Shown here: positions 16,182-24,373 of the stretch, piece after piece
Position numbering within the stretch: position 1 is the first letter of the stretch
How the letters are laid out: each line of letters begins with the position of its first letter
Assembly: GCF_004348725.1 (NCBI RefSeq)
Contig: NZ_SMKR01000041.1
Span: 1 to 45,058, forward strand
From: Kribbella turkmenica
GTDB lineage: Bacteria; Actinomycetota; Actinomycetes; Propionibacteriales; Kribbellaceae
Direction of reading: 5' to 3'
Length of the DNA: 45,058 nt
Program-made: the position numbers and the translations under genes
Notes under the pieces: generated by a model
The model's input: only the letters and a program-made list of their open reading frames with translations
Told to the model about the DNA's origin: nothing
Database searches by the model: none

Positions 16182-17578
16182 CGGGTGCCTCGCAGAGCTA
16201 GGTACGGGCGCGCCGGAAGCGGGATGCGACAGCTGCCGGAGTAGGAGGTCAGCGCAGTGATGGTCATCGCAACGGTGTCGATCAGGTCGAAGTGGTACGG
16301 ATTGCCGGGCGGAAGGTCGAGGTCGACGGCCGACGGCTGCCGGTCACCGAGGTAGTGCAGGACGCAGTGCTCCGGGTCGACGTCGCCGTCGGCCCGCCGT
16401 GGCAGCCCGGCGAAGACGTCGCGGAGGAAGGCGATCCGGGCGGAGCTCTCGCCGTACAGGCGGCCGCCGATCGAGATCCAGGCACGAATCTCCCGGTCCA
16501 CGAAGGACTCGCCGTGGCCGACGTACCCGCCGAGCGACATGCCCTGCCAGAAGCGGTGGACGAGTTCGTCGGCGGTGAGGTTGCCCCAGCGGCGGCCGGC
16601 GTTGCCCTCGTAGCCGATCTCGTCGATCACCACCGGCTTCGGGCACGATCGCCAGGCAGCCACCTCGGCGCCGTCCCAGTGCTGCACGCTCTGGTGGGTG
16701 ATCCACGGCTTGCCGAAGTCGTACGGCGAGAACACCTCGTACATCTTGGTGCCGTTGTGGATGGACCGCAGCCGCTGGTACGGGTCGAATCGCTGGACCT
16801 GCTGCAGCAGCCGGTCCCAGTCCGCGATCGTCTTCTCGTGGTTGAAGTCGTACTCGTTCGACAGCGACCACCAGACGTTCCGGTACGCCGCCAGCCGGGC
16901 GACCACATACCGCAGGAACGCCTCGTCCTGCGCCGGCGTCATCCGGTCGAACCCCCAGACCCCGCGGTCGTAGGGGTGGAACAGGATCAGGTCGGCCTGG
17001 ACACCCAGCTCGAGCAGGTCGGCGACCCGGCTCTCGAAGTGCCGGAAGAACGCCGGGTCGAAGACCTCCACGTCGACCTCGCCCGGAGTGGCGCCGGCGA
17101 ACGGCAGGCGGTCCGGCCGCATGCCCTCGGTCGGCAGCAGGCACATCCGGACCTTGTCGAAAGGTGCCGTCCGCAACGACGCGAGGGTCAGCTCCTGGAT
17201 CTCCTTGGACTCGTACGTCCAGTGGTAGCAGGTCGTCCCGACGCAGTCGTAGCGGGTGCCGTCGGCGTACGCGAAGTGGTGGGTACCGTGCACCCCGACC
17301 GGCCCGTGGTTGCCGGGACCGGGCGGGGTGCACTCGAACGAGCCGCGATGCCCGTCGAGCTCTGGTGCGGAGCTGCTGGTGACGTACTCCCACCGGCCTT
17401 CGGAGTCCGGCATGAACCGCGCCCGGTAGACACCGTCCCCGTCGTAGAAGCCGTCGACCGTGACCACCCGGTTCCGGAACCGGTACGCGACCCGCAGCGT
17501 GACGTCCGCGAACGGGGTGCCGTCCGACGGTCCGGACCAGGTCAGCTCGTGCAGTCCCCAGCGCTCGACAGTACTCAT
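16178..17578 (-). CDS. DUF5060 / DUF4038-like (apiosidase-like, GH140-related) glycoside hydrolase
   Basis: The 466-residue protein has an N-terminal DUF5060 sandwich (ERWGLHELTWSG, RARFMPDSEGRWEY). Its central TIM barrel carries ATRYDCVGTTCYHW-like entry residues (TRYDCVGTTCYHWTYES), WWSLSNEYDFNHEK (E242, acid/base) and VVIDEIGYEGN (E320, nucleophile). A C-terminal DUF5605-like domain has LHYLGDRQPSAVDLDLP. DUF4038-type barrels include the GH140 apiosidase that frees apiose from rhamnogalacturonan II, which would link this operon to the RuBisCO-like sugar-acid module, but related DUF5060 proteins have other or unknown specificities. There is no signal peptide. The ATG at 17578 overlaps the TGA of the sialidase-fold gene. 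Confidence 0.85.
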   Translation of the reverse strand: MSTVERWGLHELTWSGPSDGTPFADVTLRVAYRFRNRVVTVDGFYDGDGVYRARFMPDSEGRWEYVTSSSAPELDGHRGSFECTPPGPGNHGPVGVHGTHHFAYADGTRYDCVGTTCYHWTYESKEIQELTLASLRTAPFDKVRMCLLPTEGMRPDRLPFAGATPGEVDVEVFDPAFFRHFESRVADLLELGVQADLILFHPYDRGVWGFDRMTPAQDEAFLRYVVARLAAYRNVWWSLSNEYDFNHEKTIADWDRLLQQVQRFDPYQRLRSIHNGTKMYEVFSPYDFGKPWITHQSVQHWDGAEVAAWRSCPKPVVIDEIGYEGNAGRRWGNLTADELVHRFWQGMSLGGYVGHGESFVDREIRAWISIGGRLYGESSARIAFLRDVFAGLPRRADGDVDPEHCVLHYLGDRQPSAVDLDLPPGNPYHFDLIDTVAMTITALTSYSGSCRIPLPARPYLALRGTR

Positions 17579-18678
17579 GGAAGCCGGTCTCCCGCCTGGA
17601 TCCACTCCGGCGAGAGGATCACGTGCTTGATCGTCTTGCGCAGGTACGAGTACGCGACGTGCAGGCGGCCGTCGCGGGTCTGCAGCAACGTCGGGTACGA
17701 GTACCCGAACTCGTTGTCGCGGTACTCCTCGTCCTGCACCTGGAGGTTGCGCCAGTACGGCCAGGTGGCCCCGTCGTCCTCCGACAGCGCCAGTGTCAGC
17801 GGGGTCCGCAGCGTCTTGCGCCGTACGCCGCCCCGGCCGTCGGGCACCCAGCGGAACTGGTCCCGCTCGGCCGACGAGTCGTTGAAGACCAGAACCAGCC
17901 GGCCGTCCGCGAGCCGGAGCAGCTGGATCGCGGAGTTGTTGTTCGGCAGCGCGGTCCGCTCGGGCGCCGACCACGTCCGGCCGCCGTCCTTGGAGACCGA
18001 GCGGTGGATCCGGTCCGCGGCCCGGCTGCGGAAGTAGCCGAGCAGCTCACCGGGCGCGATCTCGACCGCGCTCAGCTGGACCTGTCCCAGTCCTTCGGGC
18101 AGGTCGCCCTTCGTCCACGTGCGGCCGCCGTCCGAGCTCAGCTGGACGACCGTCGTCTCACCGTTGCGGTCACAGTCGTACGCCGGCAGCAGCCAGTCTC
18201 CGTTGCTCAGGACAACGATCGGGTTCCGGATGAAGCTTCCCGGGCGGTCGAAGAGCACGTCGCCCGGTCCCCAGGTGAGCCCGCCGTCGCGGGAGACCCG
18301 GCGGAGGACGCGCGACGTGCTCTGGTCGTGCGGCTCGTTGGAGGTGTGCAGGAGCCAGACCTGCCCCGTGGGCAGAACGAACAGCAGCGGGTTCTGCTCC
18401 GAGCGGTCGGGGTCCGCGGACATGCGCTCCGGCACGGTCCAGGTGTCGGTGCCGGCGGGGAGCCGGGACAGCACGATGCTGGTGTCCGGCTCCCCCTCCC
18501 CCGGACCGTTGAACCACGCGCAGAGCAGGTCGCCGGCCTGGGTCTCGACCAGCGTCGCCGCGTGACTGTCGCCCGGATGCAACGTCGGCAGTAGGGCGGT
18601 CGAGAGGTCGGCGTCCGGCCGGAGGCGGCCGTCGAACCGGGGGTCGGCGACCGGGCCGGAGTAGGGGGTCGTCACCAT
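17575..18678 (-). CDS. Sialidase-fold (BNR repeat) hydrolase, cytoplasmic
   Basis: This is a six-bladed beta-propeller of 367 residues with four Asp-box motifs: SRDGGLTWGPG, SSDGGRTWTKG, SKDGGRTWSAP and SEDDGATWPYW. The N-terminal SHAATLVETQAGDLLCAWFNG and the late NEFGYSYPTLLQ are typical of exo-sialidase-like BNR_2 proteins. No signal peptide is visible. Sialic acid is not a plant pectin sugar. However, rhamnogalacturonan II contains the 2-keto-3-deoxy acids Kdo and Dha, and a sialidase-family enzyme is known to act there. A role on such a sugar, or on an unsaturated uronate, is inference. The start (ATG 18678) overlaps the end of the solute-binding protein gene. Confidence 0.85.
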   Translation of the reverse strand: MVTTPYSGPVADPRFDGRLRPDADLSTALLPTLHPGDSHAATLVETQAGDLLCAWFNGPGEGEPDTSIVLSRLPAGTDTWTVPERMSADPDRSEQNPLLFVLPTGQVWLLHTSNEPHDQSTSRVLRRVSRDGGLTWGPGDVLFDRPGSFIRNPIVVLSNGDWLLPAYDCDRNGETTVVQLSSDGGRTWTKGDLPEGLGQVQLSAVEIAPGELLGYFRSRAADRIHRSVSKDGGRTWSAPERTALPNNNSAIQLLRLADGRLVLVFNDSSAERDQFRWVPDGRGGVRRKTLRTPLTLALSEDDGATWPYWRNLQVQDEEYRDNEFGYSYPTLLQTRDGRLHVAYSYLRKTIKHVILSPEWIQAGDRLP

Positions 18679-20183
18679 GTGAGGCCCGCGGCGGCCTGAG
18701 CCTTGATGTAGTTCGGGATGTCGACCTGCTCGGCCACGTGCAGCGACGACGCCACGTCCATGCCGTCGATCAGCACGTGCTGGCGGAACACCTTGTACAG
18801 CGGGATGTCCCAGTACTCGGTGTTCTGGTAGTTCGTCACCACCGCGTTGTCACCCCAGTACACGCCCGACGTGTCGATCCCCTGCAGCTCCGGCAACGCC
18901 GTACCGAACGCGTTCACCACGGTGTCGGTCGGGAGCACCGCCTTCACGCCGTACGACGAGAGCCGGGTCTGGATCTCCTCCGACACCAGGTACTTGACGA
19001 TGCCGAGCGCGGCCTCCTTGTGCGCGGACTGCGGCGGGATGAAGGCGGCCCGCGTGTTCGGCTGGTAGATCGCGGTCGAGCCGCGCGACAGCACCGGCAT
19101 CGAGGTGACGCCGATCTTCACGCTCTTGGCCCACTCGGTGTAGTCCTCGACGTCGTCCTGCTCGATGTACAGGTCGTTCAGGGCATAGGCGTTCAGCTTC
19201 GACAGCGTGTGCACCGCCATCGCCACGTGGCCGGGGAAACTCATGTCGCCCTTGAAGAAGTCGTCCACGGTGGTGAACGTGTTGCCCGGCAGCATCAGGA
19301 ACCGGTACATGTTGTCGGCGACCCGCTTCCACTCCACCGACGTCAGGTTGACCTTGACGTCCTCCGGCGCGGGCTGCTCGCTGGCGCCCGGGACGAACGG
19401 GTACAGGCCCAACTGGTTCAGCGCCAGGTAGTTGTCCGGGTGCTGCATGAAGCCCTTGTAGTGGTCGATCCCGTCGTTGCGGGTCAACGCCCGCGCGGTC
19501 TTGTAGATGTCGTCGTACGTCGACCCGACCCGCGGGTACCGGACCCGGAATCTGTCGAAGATCAGCTTGTTGTAGAGCAGCACGTGCTCGTCGATGAACA
19601 CCGGGACGCCGTACAGGCCGCCGTCGGAGCGGGACTTGACCTGCTCGACTGTTCCCGGGTTGAGCGCGGACAGGTCGATCCCGGCCTGCTGGACCATCGC
19701 GGTCATGTCGGTGACCCAGCCGCGCGGCTCCAGGTCTCGGTCGATCCGGGTCCGCGGGTCCTCGAGGATCAGGTCGGGCACCCGGGTCGTCCTGGCGATG
19801 TCCTCGTACCGGATCGGGTAGTCCCAGGTGGCGTACTTGATCCTGACGTTCGGGAACTTCGCCCGGATCGCGTCGCCGAAGACGGTGTCGAAGTACCGGG
19901 TCGCCTCCCGGCCCTCGTCGTCGCCGCCGAGCTCGAACGGCTTGAAGTTCGCGGCGAAGATGAACAGCTCGTCGTCGTCCACCGAGAACGGCTTGTTGTA
20001 CCGGTTCGGGATCTCGACGGTGCCGGCCGCGGACCGGGCACCCGCGCGCGGGACCGCCGAGGTGGAGCTGGTGGCCGCCGCGGCGGCCGTCCCCGGCAAC
20101 GCACCGCCGAGGGCGGCCAGGCCGCCGATGAGGGCGCTGTTCCGGACGAAGCCGCGACGCGACATTCCTTTGCTGTCGGACAT
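18672..20183 (-). CDS. Extracellular solute-binding protein, sugar (family 1) type, Tat-exported
   Basis: It should capture an oligosaccharide at the cell surface. The N-terminus SRRGFVRNSALIGG is a Tat signal with an AAAAA cleavage region, and there is no lipobox cysteine. The mature 503-residue precursor has family-1 features: PDLILEDPRTRIDRD, GGLYGVPVFIDEHVLLYNK, STYDDIYKTARALT and AAFIPPQSAHKEAALGIVKYLV. Sugar SBPs of this family normally pair with CUT1 permeases, yet no such permease is in the window. Its neighbours are Dpp-type transporter genes with their own SBP at 24374-26359. The ATG at 20183 follows GAAAGG. A 29-bp gap separates it from the ATPase gene. It may serve a permease encoded elsewhere or have been recruited to the local importer. 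Confidence 0.9.
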   Translation of the reverse strand: MSDSKGMSRRGFVRNSALIGGLAALGGALPGTAAAAATSSTSAVPRAGARSAAGTVEIPNRYNKPFSVDDDELFIFAANFKPFELGGDDEGREATRYFDTVFGDAIRAKFPNVRIKYATWDYPIRYEDIARTTRVPDLILEDPRTRIDRDLEPRGWVTDMTAMVQQAGIDLSALNPGTVEQVKSRSDGGLYGVPVFIDEHVLLYNKLIFDRFRVRYPRVGSTYDDIYKTARALTRNDGIDHYKGFMQHPDNYLALNQLGLYPFVPGASEQPAPEDVKVNLTSVEWKRVADNMYRFLMLPGNTFTTVDDFFKGDMSFPGHVAMAVHTLSKLNAYALNDLYIEQDDVEDYTEWAKSVKIGVTSMPVLSRGSTAIYQPNTRAAFIPPQSAHKEAALGIVKYLVSEEIQTRLSSYGVKAVLPTDTVVNAFGTALPELQGIDTSGVYWGDNAVVTNYQNTEYWDIPLYKVFRQHVLIDGMDVASSLHVAEQVDIPNYIKAQAAAGLTW

Positions 20184-20212
20184 GGTTGACCTTTCGTGAG
20201 GGGCGGGCGGTG

Positions 20213-21220
20213 TCAGGCCGTCAGGGCCGGAGCGACACCTTTCAGGTCGAGCTGCTCGGCGAAGTGACAGGCGACCCGGCGCCCGCCCACCTCGCGCAGC
20301 TGAGGTACTTCGGTGCGGCACCGCGCCTCGGCGTAGCCGCAGCGCGGGCTGAACGGGCAGCCGGGCGGGACCTTGGACGGGTCCGCGATCTCACCGCGCA
20401 GCATGATCCGCGACCGCTTGCCGCGCGACGCCGGATCGGGATCGGGAACGGCGCTCAGCAGCGCCTCGGTGTACGGGTGCAACGGCTTGGAGTACAGGTC
20501 CTCGGTCGAACCGCTCTCCACCAGCTTGCCGACGTACATCACCGCGACGTCGTCGGCGAGGTGCTCGACGATGCCGAGGTCGTGGGAGACGAACAGGTAG
20601 GTGAGCCCGGACTCCTCCTGCAGATCCTTCAGCAGGTTGAGGATCTGCGCCCGGACGGACACGTCGAGCGCGCTGACCGCCTCGTCCGCGACCACCAGTC
20701 GCGGATCGGTCGCCAGTGCCCGGGCGATCACGACCCGCTGGCGCTCACCGCCGCTGAAGGCGTGTGGATAGCGATGCGCGTACTCCGCCCGCAGTCCGAC
20801 CCGCTTCAGCAGCGCGGCGACCTTCTCGTCGATCTCCGCGCGGGAGCCACGCTCCTGCACCCGCAGCGGCTCGGCGATGATGTCGCGCAAGGTCTTGCGC
20901 GGGTCCAGCGACGCGTGCGGGTCCTGGAAGATCAGCCGGACCTCGGCGCGGTAGGGCTTCAGCTCCTTCTCGGACAGCTTCGCCAGGTCCACACCGTCGT
21001 AGAGGATGCTGCCCGCGGTCGGCTCGTACGCGCGGACGATGCAGCGGCCGAGGGTCGTCTTGCCGCAGCCCGACTCCCCCACCAGCCCGAGGGTCCGGCC
21101 CGCCTTGATCGACAGGTCGACACCGTCGACCGCCTTCACCACCCCGCGATGCCGGCCGAAGAAGCCGCCGTGCAACGGGAAGTGCATGGTCAGGCCCCTG
21201 GTGGTCAGCAGGTCGTTCAT
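20213..21220 (-). CDS. ABC importer ATP-binding protein, DppF/OppF type
   Basis: This is one of two cytoplasmic ATPases that drive the importer. It has Walker A GESGCGKTT, Q-loop LIFQDPHASLDPR, signature FSGGERQRVVIARAL, Walker B LVVADEAVSALD (the usual DEPVS is DEAVS) and the H-loop FVSHDL. The C-terminal oligopeptide-transporter domain carries GCPFSPRCGYAEARC, with the cysteines that bind a 4Fe-4S cluster in this subfamily. The 335 residues are normal. The ATG at 21220 overlaps the stop of the partner ATPase gene (ATGA). In this locus the transporter should import pectin oligosaccharides rather than peptides. Confidence 0.95.
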   Translation of the reverse strand: MNDLLTTRGLTMHFPLHGGFFGRHRGVVKAVDGVDLSIKAGRTLGLVGESGCGKTTLGRCIVRAYEPTAGSILYDGVDLAKLSEKELKPYRAEVRLIFQDPHASLDPRKTLRDIIAEPLRVQERGSRAEIDEKVAALLKRVGLRAEYAHRYPHAFSGGERQRVVIARALATDPRLVVADEAVSALDVSVRAQILNLLKDLQEESGLTYLFVSHDLGIVEHLADDVAVMYVGKLVESGSTEDLYSKPLHPYTEALLSAVPDPDPASRGKRSRIMLRGEIADPSKVPPGCPFSPRCGYAEARCRTEVPQLREVGGRRVACHFAEQLDLKGVAPALTA

Positions 21221-22218
21221 CGATTCTCCTCGCCGTACAGGAGACAGGCGACGTCGGTGTCGTCGGCCCGCACCCGGGTCGGCACGGTCAGGTCGCACTT
21301 CCCGGCCATGAACGCGTCACACCGCGGGTGGAACCGGCAGCCGGACGGACGTTCGTACGGTGGCGGCACGGTCCCGCGAACGGCGGCCAGCCGGGCCTGA
21401 CCGCGTTGCCCGAGCCGGGGCACCGACCGGACCAGCGCCTGGCTGTACGGGTGCTTGGGAGCACTCAGGACCGACGTGGCCGGACCGTGCTCGACCACCT
21501 CGCCGAGGTACATCACGGCCACCTCGTCGGCCACCTGTGCGGCCACCCCGAGGTCGTGGGTGATCAGCATGATCGCCATGCCGAGCTCCTGCTGGAGATC
21601 CTGCAGCAGGTCCAGGATCTGCGCCTGGGTGGTGACGTCGAGCGCCGTCGTCGGCTCGTCCGCGATCAGCAACCGCGGCCGGCACGACAGTGCCATCGCG
21701 ATCATCGCGCGTTGCCGCATGCCACCGCTGAGCTCGAACGGGTACGAGTCGATCCGGCGCTTCGGGTCCGGGATGCCGACCCGGCCGAGCATCTCGATCG
21801 CCCGCTCGCGTGCCGCCACCTTGCCGATCTCGTCGTGCAGCCGGATCGCCTCGACGATCTGGTTGCCGATCGTGTGCACCAGGCTGAGCGAGGCCATCGG
21901 CTCCTGGAACACCATCGCGATGTCCGACCAGCGCACCTCGCGCAGGCGCTTGTCCTTCGCCGCCAGCAGGTCCAGCGGGTCGTCCGACGGCTCGTCGCCG
22001 TACAGCAGGATCTGGCCGCCGACGATCCGGGCCGGACGTTCGACCAGGCGCAGGATCGAGCGAGCGGTGACGCTCTTGCCGCAGCCGGACTCGCCGACCA
22101 CGGCCAGCGTCCGGCCCCGCGGCACGGTCAGGCTGACCCCGTCGACGGCCTTGACCACACCGTCCTCGAGCTCGAAATGCGTTTGGAGATCACGGACTTC
22201 CAGCAAAGGCTGAGCCAT
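21217..22218 (-). CDS. ABC importer ATP-binding protein, DppD/OppD type
   Basis: Partner ATPase of the importer, 333 residues. It shows Walker A GESGCGKSV, Q-loop MVFQEPMASLSLVHTIG, signature LSGGMRQRAMIAMAL, Walker B LLIADEPTTALD and H-loop LITHDLG. The C-terminal cluster motif CRFHPRCDAFMAGKC is present. The stop overlaps the DppF-type start by 4 bp, and 10 bp separate it from the permease gene upstream, so the complex subunits are made together. Confidence 0.96.
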   Translation of the reverse strand: MAQPLLEVRDLQTHFELEDGVVKAVDGVSLTVPRGRTLAVVGESGCGKSVTARSILRLVERPARIVGGQILLYGDEPSDDPLDLLAAKDKRLREVRWSDIAMVFQEPMASLSLVHTIGNQIVEAIRLHDEIGKVAARERAIEMLGRVGIPDPKRRIDSYPFELSGGMRQRAMIAMALSCRPRLLIADEPTTALDVTTQAQILDLLQDLQQELGMAIMLITHDLGVAAQVADEVAVMYLGEVVEHGPATSVLSAPKHPYSQALVRSVPRLGQRGQARLAAVRGTVPPPYERPSGCRFHPRCDAFMAGKCDLTVPTRVRADDTDVACLLYGEENR

Positions 22219-22228
22219 CAGGGTGCTC

Positions 22229-23368
22229 CTACTTGTAGGGGTCCGCGGCGTCGCGGAGGCCGTCGCCGACGAAGTTCATGGCCAGTACGACGACCACGAC
22301 CGCGAGTCCCGGCGTCAGCAGCCAGGGGGCGGTGGCGACCGCACGGATGTTCTGCGCGCCCTCGAGCAGCACACCCCAGCTGACGGCCGGCGCCTGCAGC
22401 CCGAGGCCGAGGAAGCTCAGGCTGGTCTCGCCGAGGATCATCCGCGGGACCGCCATCGACACCGACGCGATGATGTGGCTGGCGAACGACGGCACCATGT
22501 GACCGACGATGATCCCGCGCTGACCGACCCCGTCCAGCCGGGCGGCCATCACGAAGTCCTCCTCGCGCAGGCTGAGGAACCGCCCGCGGACGTCGCGGGC
22601 CAGCCCGGTCCAGCCGATCAGCGACAGGATCACGGTGATCGCGAAGTATCTGGTCAGCGGCCCCCAGCTGTTCGGCAGGGCCGCCGACAACGCCATCCAC
22701 AGCGGCAGCGTCGGGATCGACATGATGAACTCGATGACGCGCTGGATCGCGTTGTCGACCGGGCCGCCGAAGTACCCGGAGATGCCGCCGATCAGGATGC
22801 CGAGCACGAAGCTGGCGGCCACGCCGACCAGGCCGATCGAGAGTGACACCTTGGCGCCGTGAATCAGCCGGGACAGCAGGTCGCGGCCGGACTGGTCGGC
22901 GCCGAGCAGGAAGAACGGCTCGCCCTTGGTGGTCGGGCCGATCAGGTGGATGTCGGACGGGATCAGCCCGAGCACCTTGTACTCGTCACCGCGGACGAAC
23001 AGGCCGACGTCGACGATCTTGCTCCGGTCGACGGTGAAGGTCTGCTCGAACGTCTCCTGGCTGCGGGTGGACGAGTACCCGTAGACGAACAGGCCGTGCT
23101 CGGTGGACAGGTGCACCCGCTGGGGCGGCGCGTACGGCAGCGACGTGTGCGCGGAGTCGCTCGCGGCCGGGGCGAAGAACCCGGAGAAGACCGCGACGAA
23201 GTAGATCGGGACGAGGACGACCAGCCCGATCAGCGCGAGCCTGTGCCTGCGGAACTGCCGCCACATCAGCCGCCACTGCGGCAGCGCGCCGTGGTCCCGC
23301 AGGCTCTTCACCACCTCGGGCGCGGCCTGCGGCGGCGGCGCGGGCTGTTCCTGGATTGTCTGGACCAT
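22229..23368 (-). CDS. ABC importer permease, DppC/OppC type
   Basis: Inner-membrane permease of 379 residues. The first membrane helix is RLALIGLVVLVPIYFVAVFSG. A long external loop follows (~70-160, including LFVYGYSSTRSQETFEQTF), as in OppC-like proteins. Five more helices make up the BPD_transp_1 domain, with the EAA-type loop VMAARLDGVGQRGIIVGHMVP that contacts the ATPases and the late motif LSFLGLGLQAPAVSWGVLL. It is the second permease of the importer; 6 bp separate it from the DppB-type gene. Confidence 0.95.
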   Translation of the reverse strand: MVQTIQEQPAPPPQAAPEVVKSLRDHGALPQWRLMWRQFRRHRLALIGLVVLVPIYFVAVFSGFFAPAASDSAHTSLPYAPPQRVHLSTEHGLFVYGYSSTRSQETFEQTFTVDRSKIVDVGLFVRGDEYKVLGLIPSDIHLIGPTTKGEPFFLLGADQSGRDLLSRLIHGAKVSLSIGLVGVAASFVLGILIGGISGYFGGPVDNAIQRVIEFIMSIPTLPLWMALSAALPNSWGPLTRYFAITVILSLIGWTGLARDVRGRFLSLREEDFVMAARLDGVGQRGIIVGHMVPSFASHIIASVSMAVPRMILGETSLSFLGLGLQAPAVSWGVLLEGAQNIRAVATAPWLLTPGLAVVVVVLAMNFVGDGLRDAADPYK

Positions 23369-23374
23369 CGGGCG

Positions 23375-24373
23375 CTATCCCTTCGACAGCCGGTGACGGA
23401 TCCGCGGGTCCCACCAGGCCAGCGCGAGGTCGCTGAGCATCGTGCCGATCACTGTCAGCGCGCTGAGGATGAGGACGAAGCTGCCGACGAGGTACATGTC
23501 CTGGCTCCTCACCGCGCCGAGCAGCAGTGGGCCACTGGTCGGCAGGCTCATCACGACCGACACGATCGTCTCGCCGCTGATCAGCCCGGGCAGCAACCAG
23601 CCGACCGTGCTGAAGAACGGGCTGAGCGACATCCGCACCGGGTACTTGAGCAGCAGCTTCCATTCCGGCAACCCCTTCGCCCGGGCGGTCGCGACGTACG
23701 GCCTGTGCAGCTCGTCGAGCAGGTTCGCGCGGGTGATCCGGATCAGGCCGGCGGTGCCGGCCACGCCGACCACGACGATCGGCACCCACAGGTGCGAGAT
23801 CAGGTCGAGCAGCTTGCCCAGGTTCCAGGCGGCGTCGGCGTACTCGGGTGAGAACAGTCCGCCGACGCTCTGGCCGAAGTACCGGAACCCGATCCACATC
23901 ATCACCAGCGCGAGCATGAACTCCGGCACGGCCATCCCGATGAAGCCGAGGAAGGACGCGACGTAGTCGCCGGGCGAGTACTGCCGCAGCGCGCTGTAGA
24001 TGCCGATCGGGAAGGCGATCGACCAGACGAACAGCAGGCTGCCGATCGACAGCAGGATCGAGAGCATCACCCGGTTGCCGATCAGGCTGGCGACGGACTG
24101 GTTCCAGGCGAACGACTGGCCGAGGTCGCCGTGCAGGACCACCCCGGAGATCCAGGTCCAGTACTGCACCAGAAACGGCTTGTCCAGGCCGTAGTGCCGT
24201 TTCAGCTCGGCGATCTGCGAGTCCGGGATGTCCTGGCCGCGGGCCTCGGCGTTCGCGATCACCGTGGTGGTGTAGTCGCCCGGCGGCAGCTTGATGACGA
24301 CGAAGGTGACGAACGAGATCGCCGCCAGCGTGATCGCCATCCACAGCAGCCGCCGGGCCAGGAAGCGCAGCAT
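23375..24373 (-). CDS. ABC importer permease, DppB/OppB type
   Basis: Inner-membrane permease of 332 residues with the N-terminal start FLARRLLWMAITLAAISFVT typical of DppB, then RHYGLDKPFLVQYWTWISG and five further helices. The EAA loop reads YVATARAKGLPEWKLLLKYP. Its ATG at 24373 directly abuts the TAG of the solute-binding protein gene (no spacer), so the two are likely coupled. Together with DppC and the two ATPases it forms a complete importer. Confidence 0.95.
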   Translation of the reverse strand: MLRFLARRLLWMAITLAAISFVTFVVIKLPPGDYTTTVIANAEARGQDIPDSQIAELKRHYGLDKPFLVQYWTWISGVVLHGDLGQSFAWNQSVASLIGNRVMLSILLSIGSLLFVWSIAFPIGIYSALRQYSPGDYVASFLGFIGMAVPEFMLALVMMWIGFRYFGQSVGGLFSPEYADAAWNLGKLLDLISHLWVPIVVVGVAGTAGLIRITRANLLDELHRPYVATARAKGLPEWKLLLKYPVRMSLSPFFSTVGWLLPGLISGETIVSVVMSLPTSGPLLLGAVRSQDMYLVGSFVLILSALTVIGTMLSDLALAWWDPRIRHRLSKG

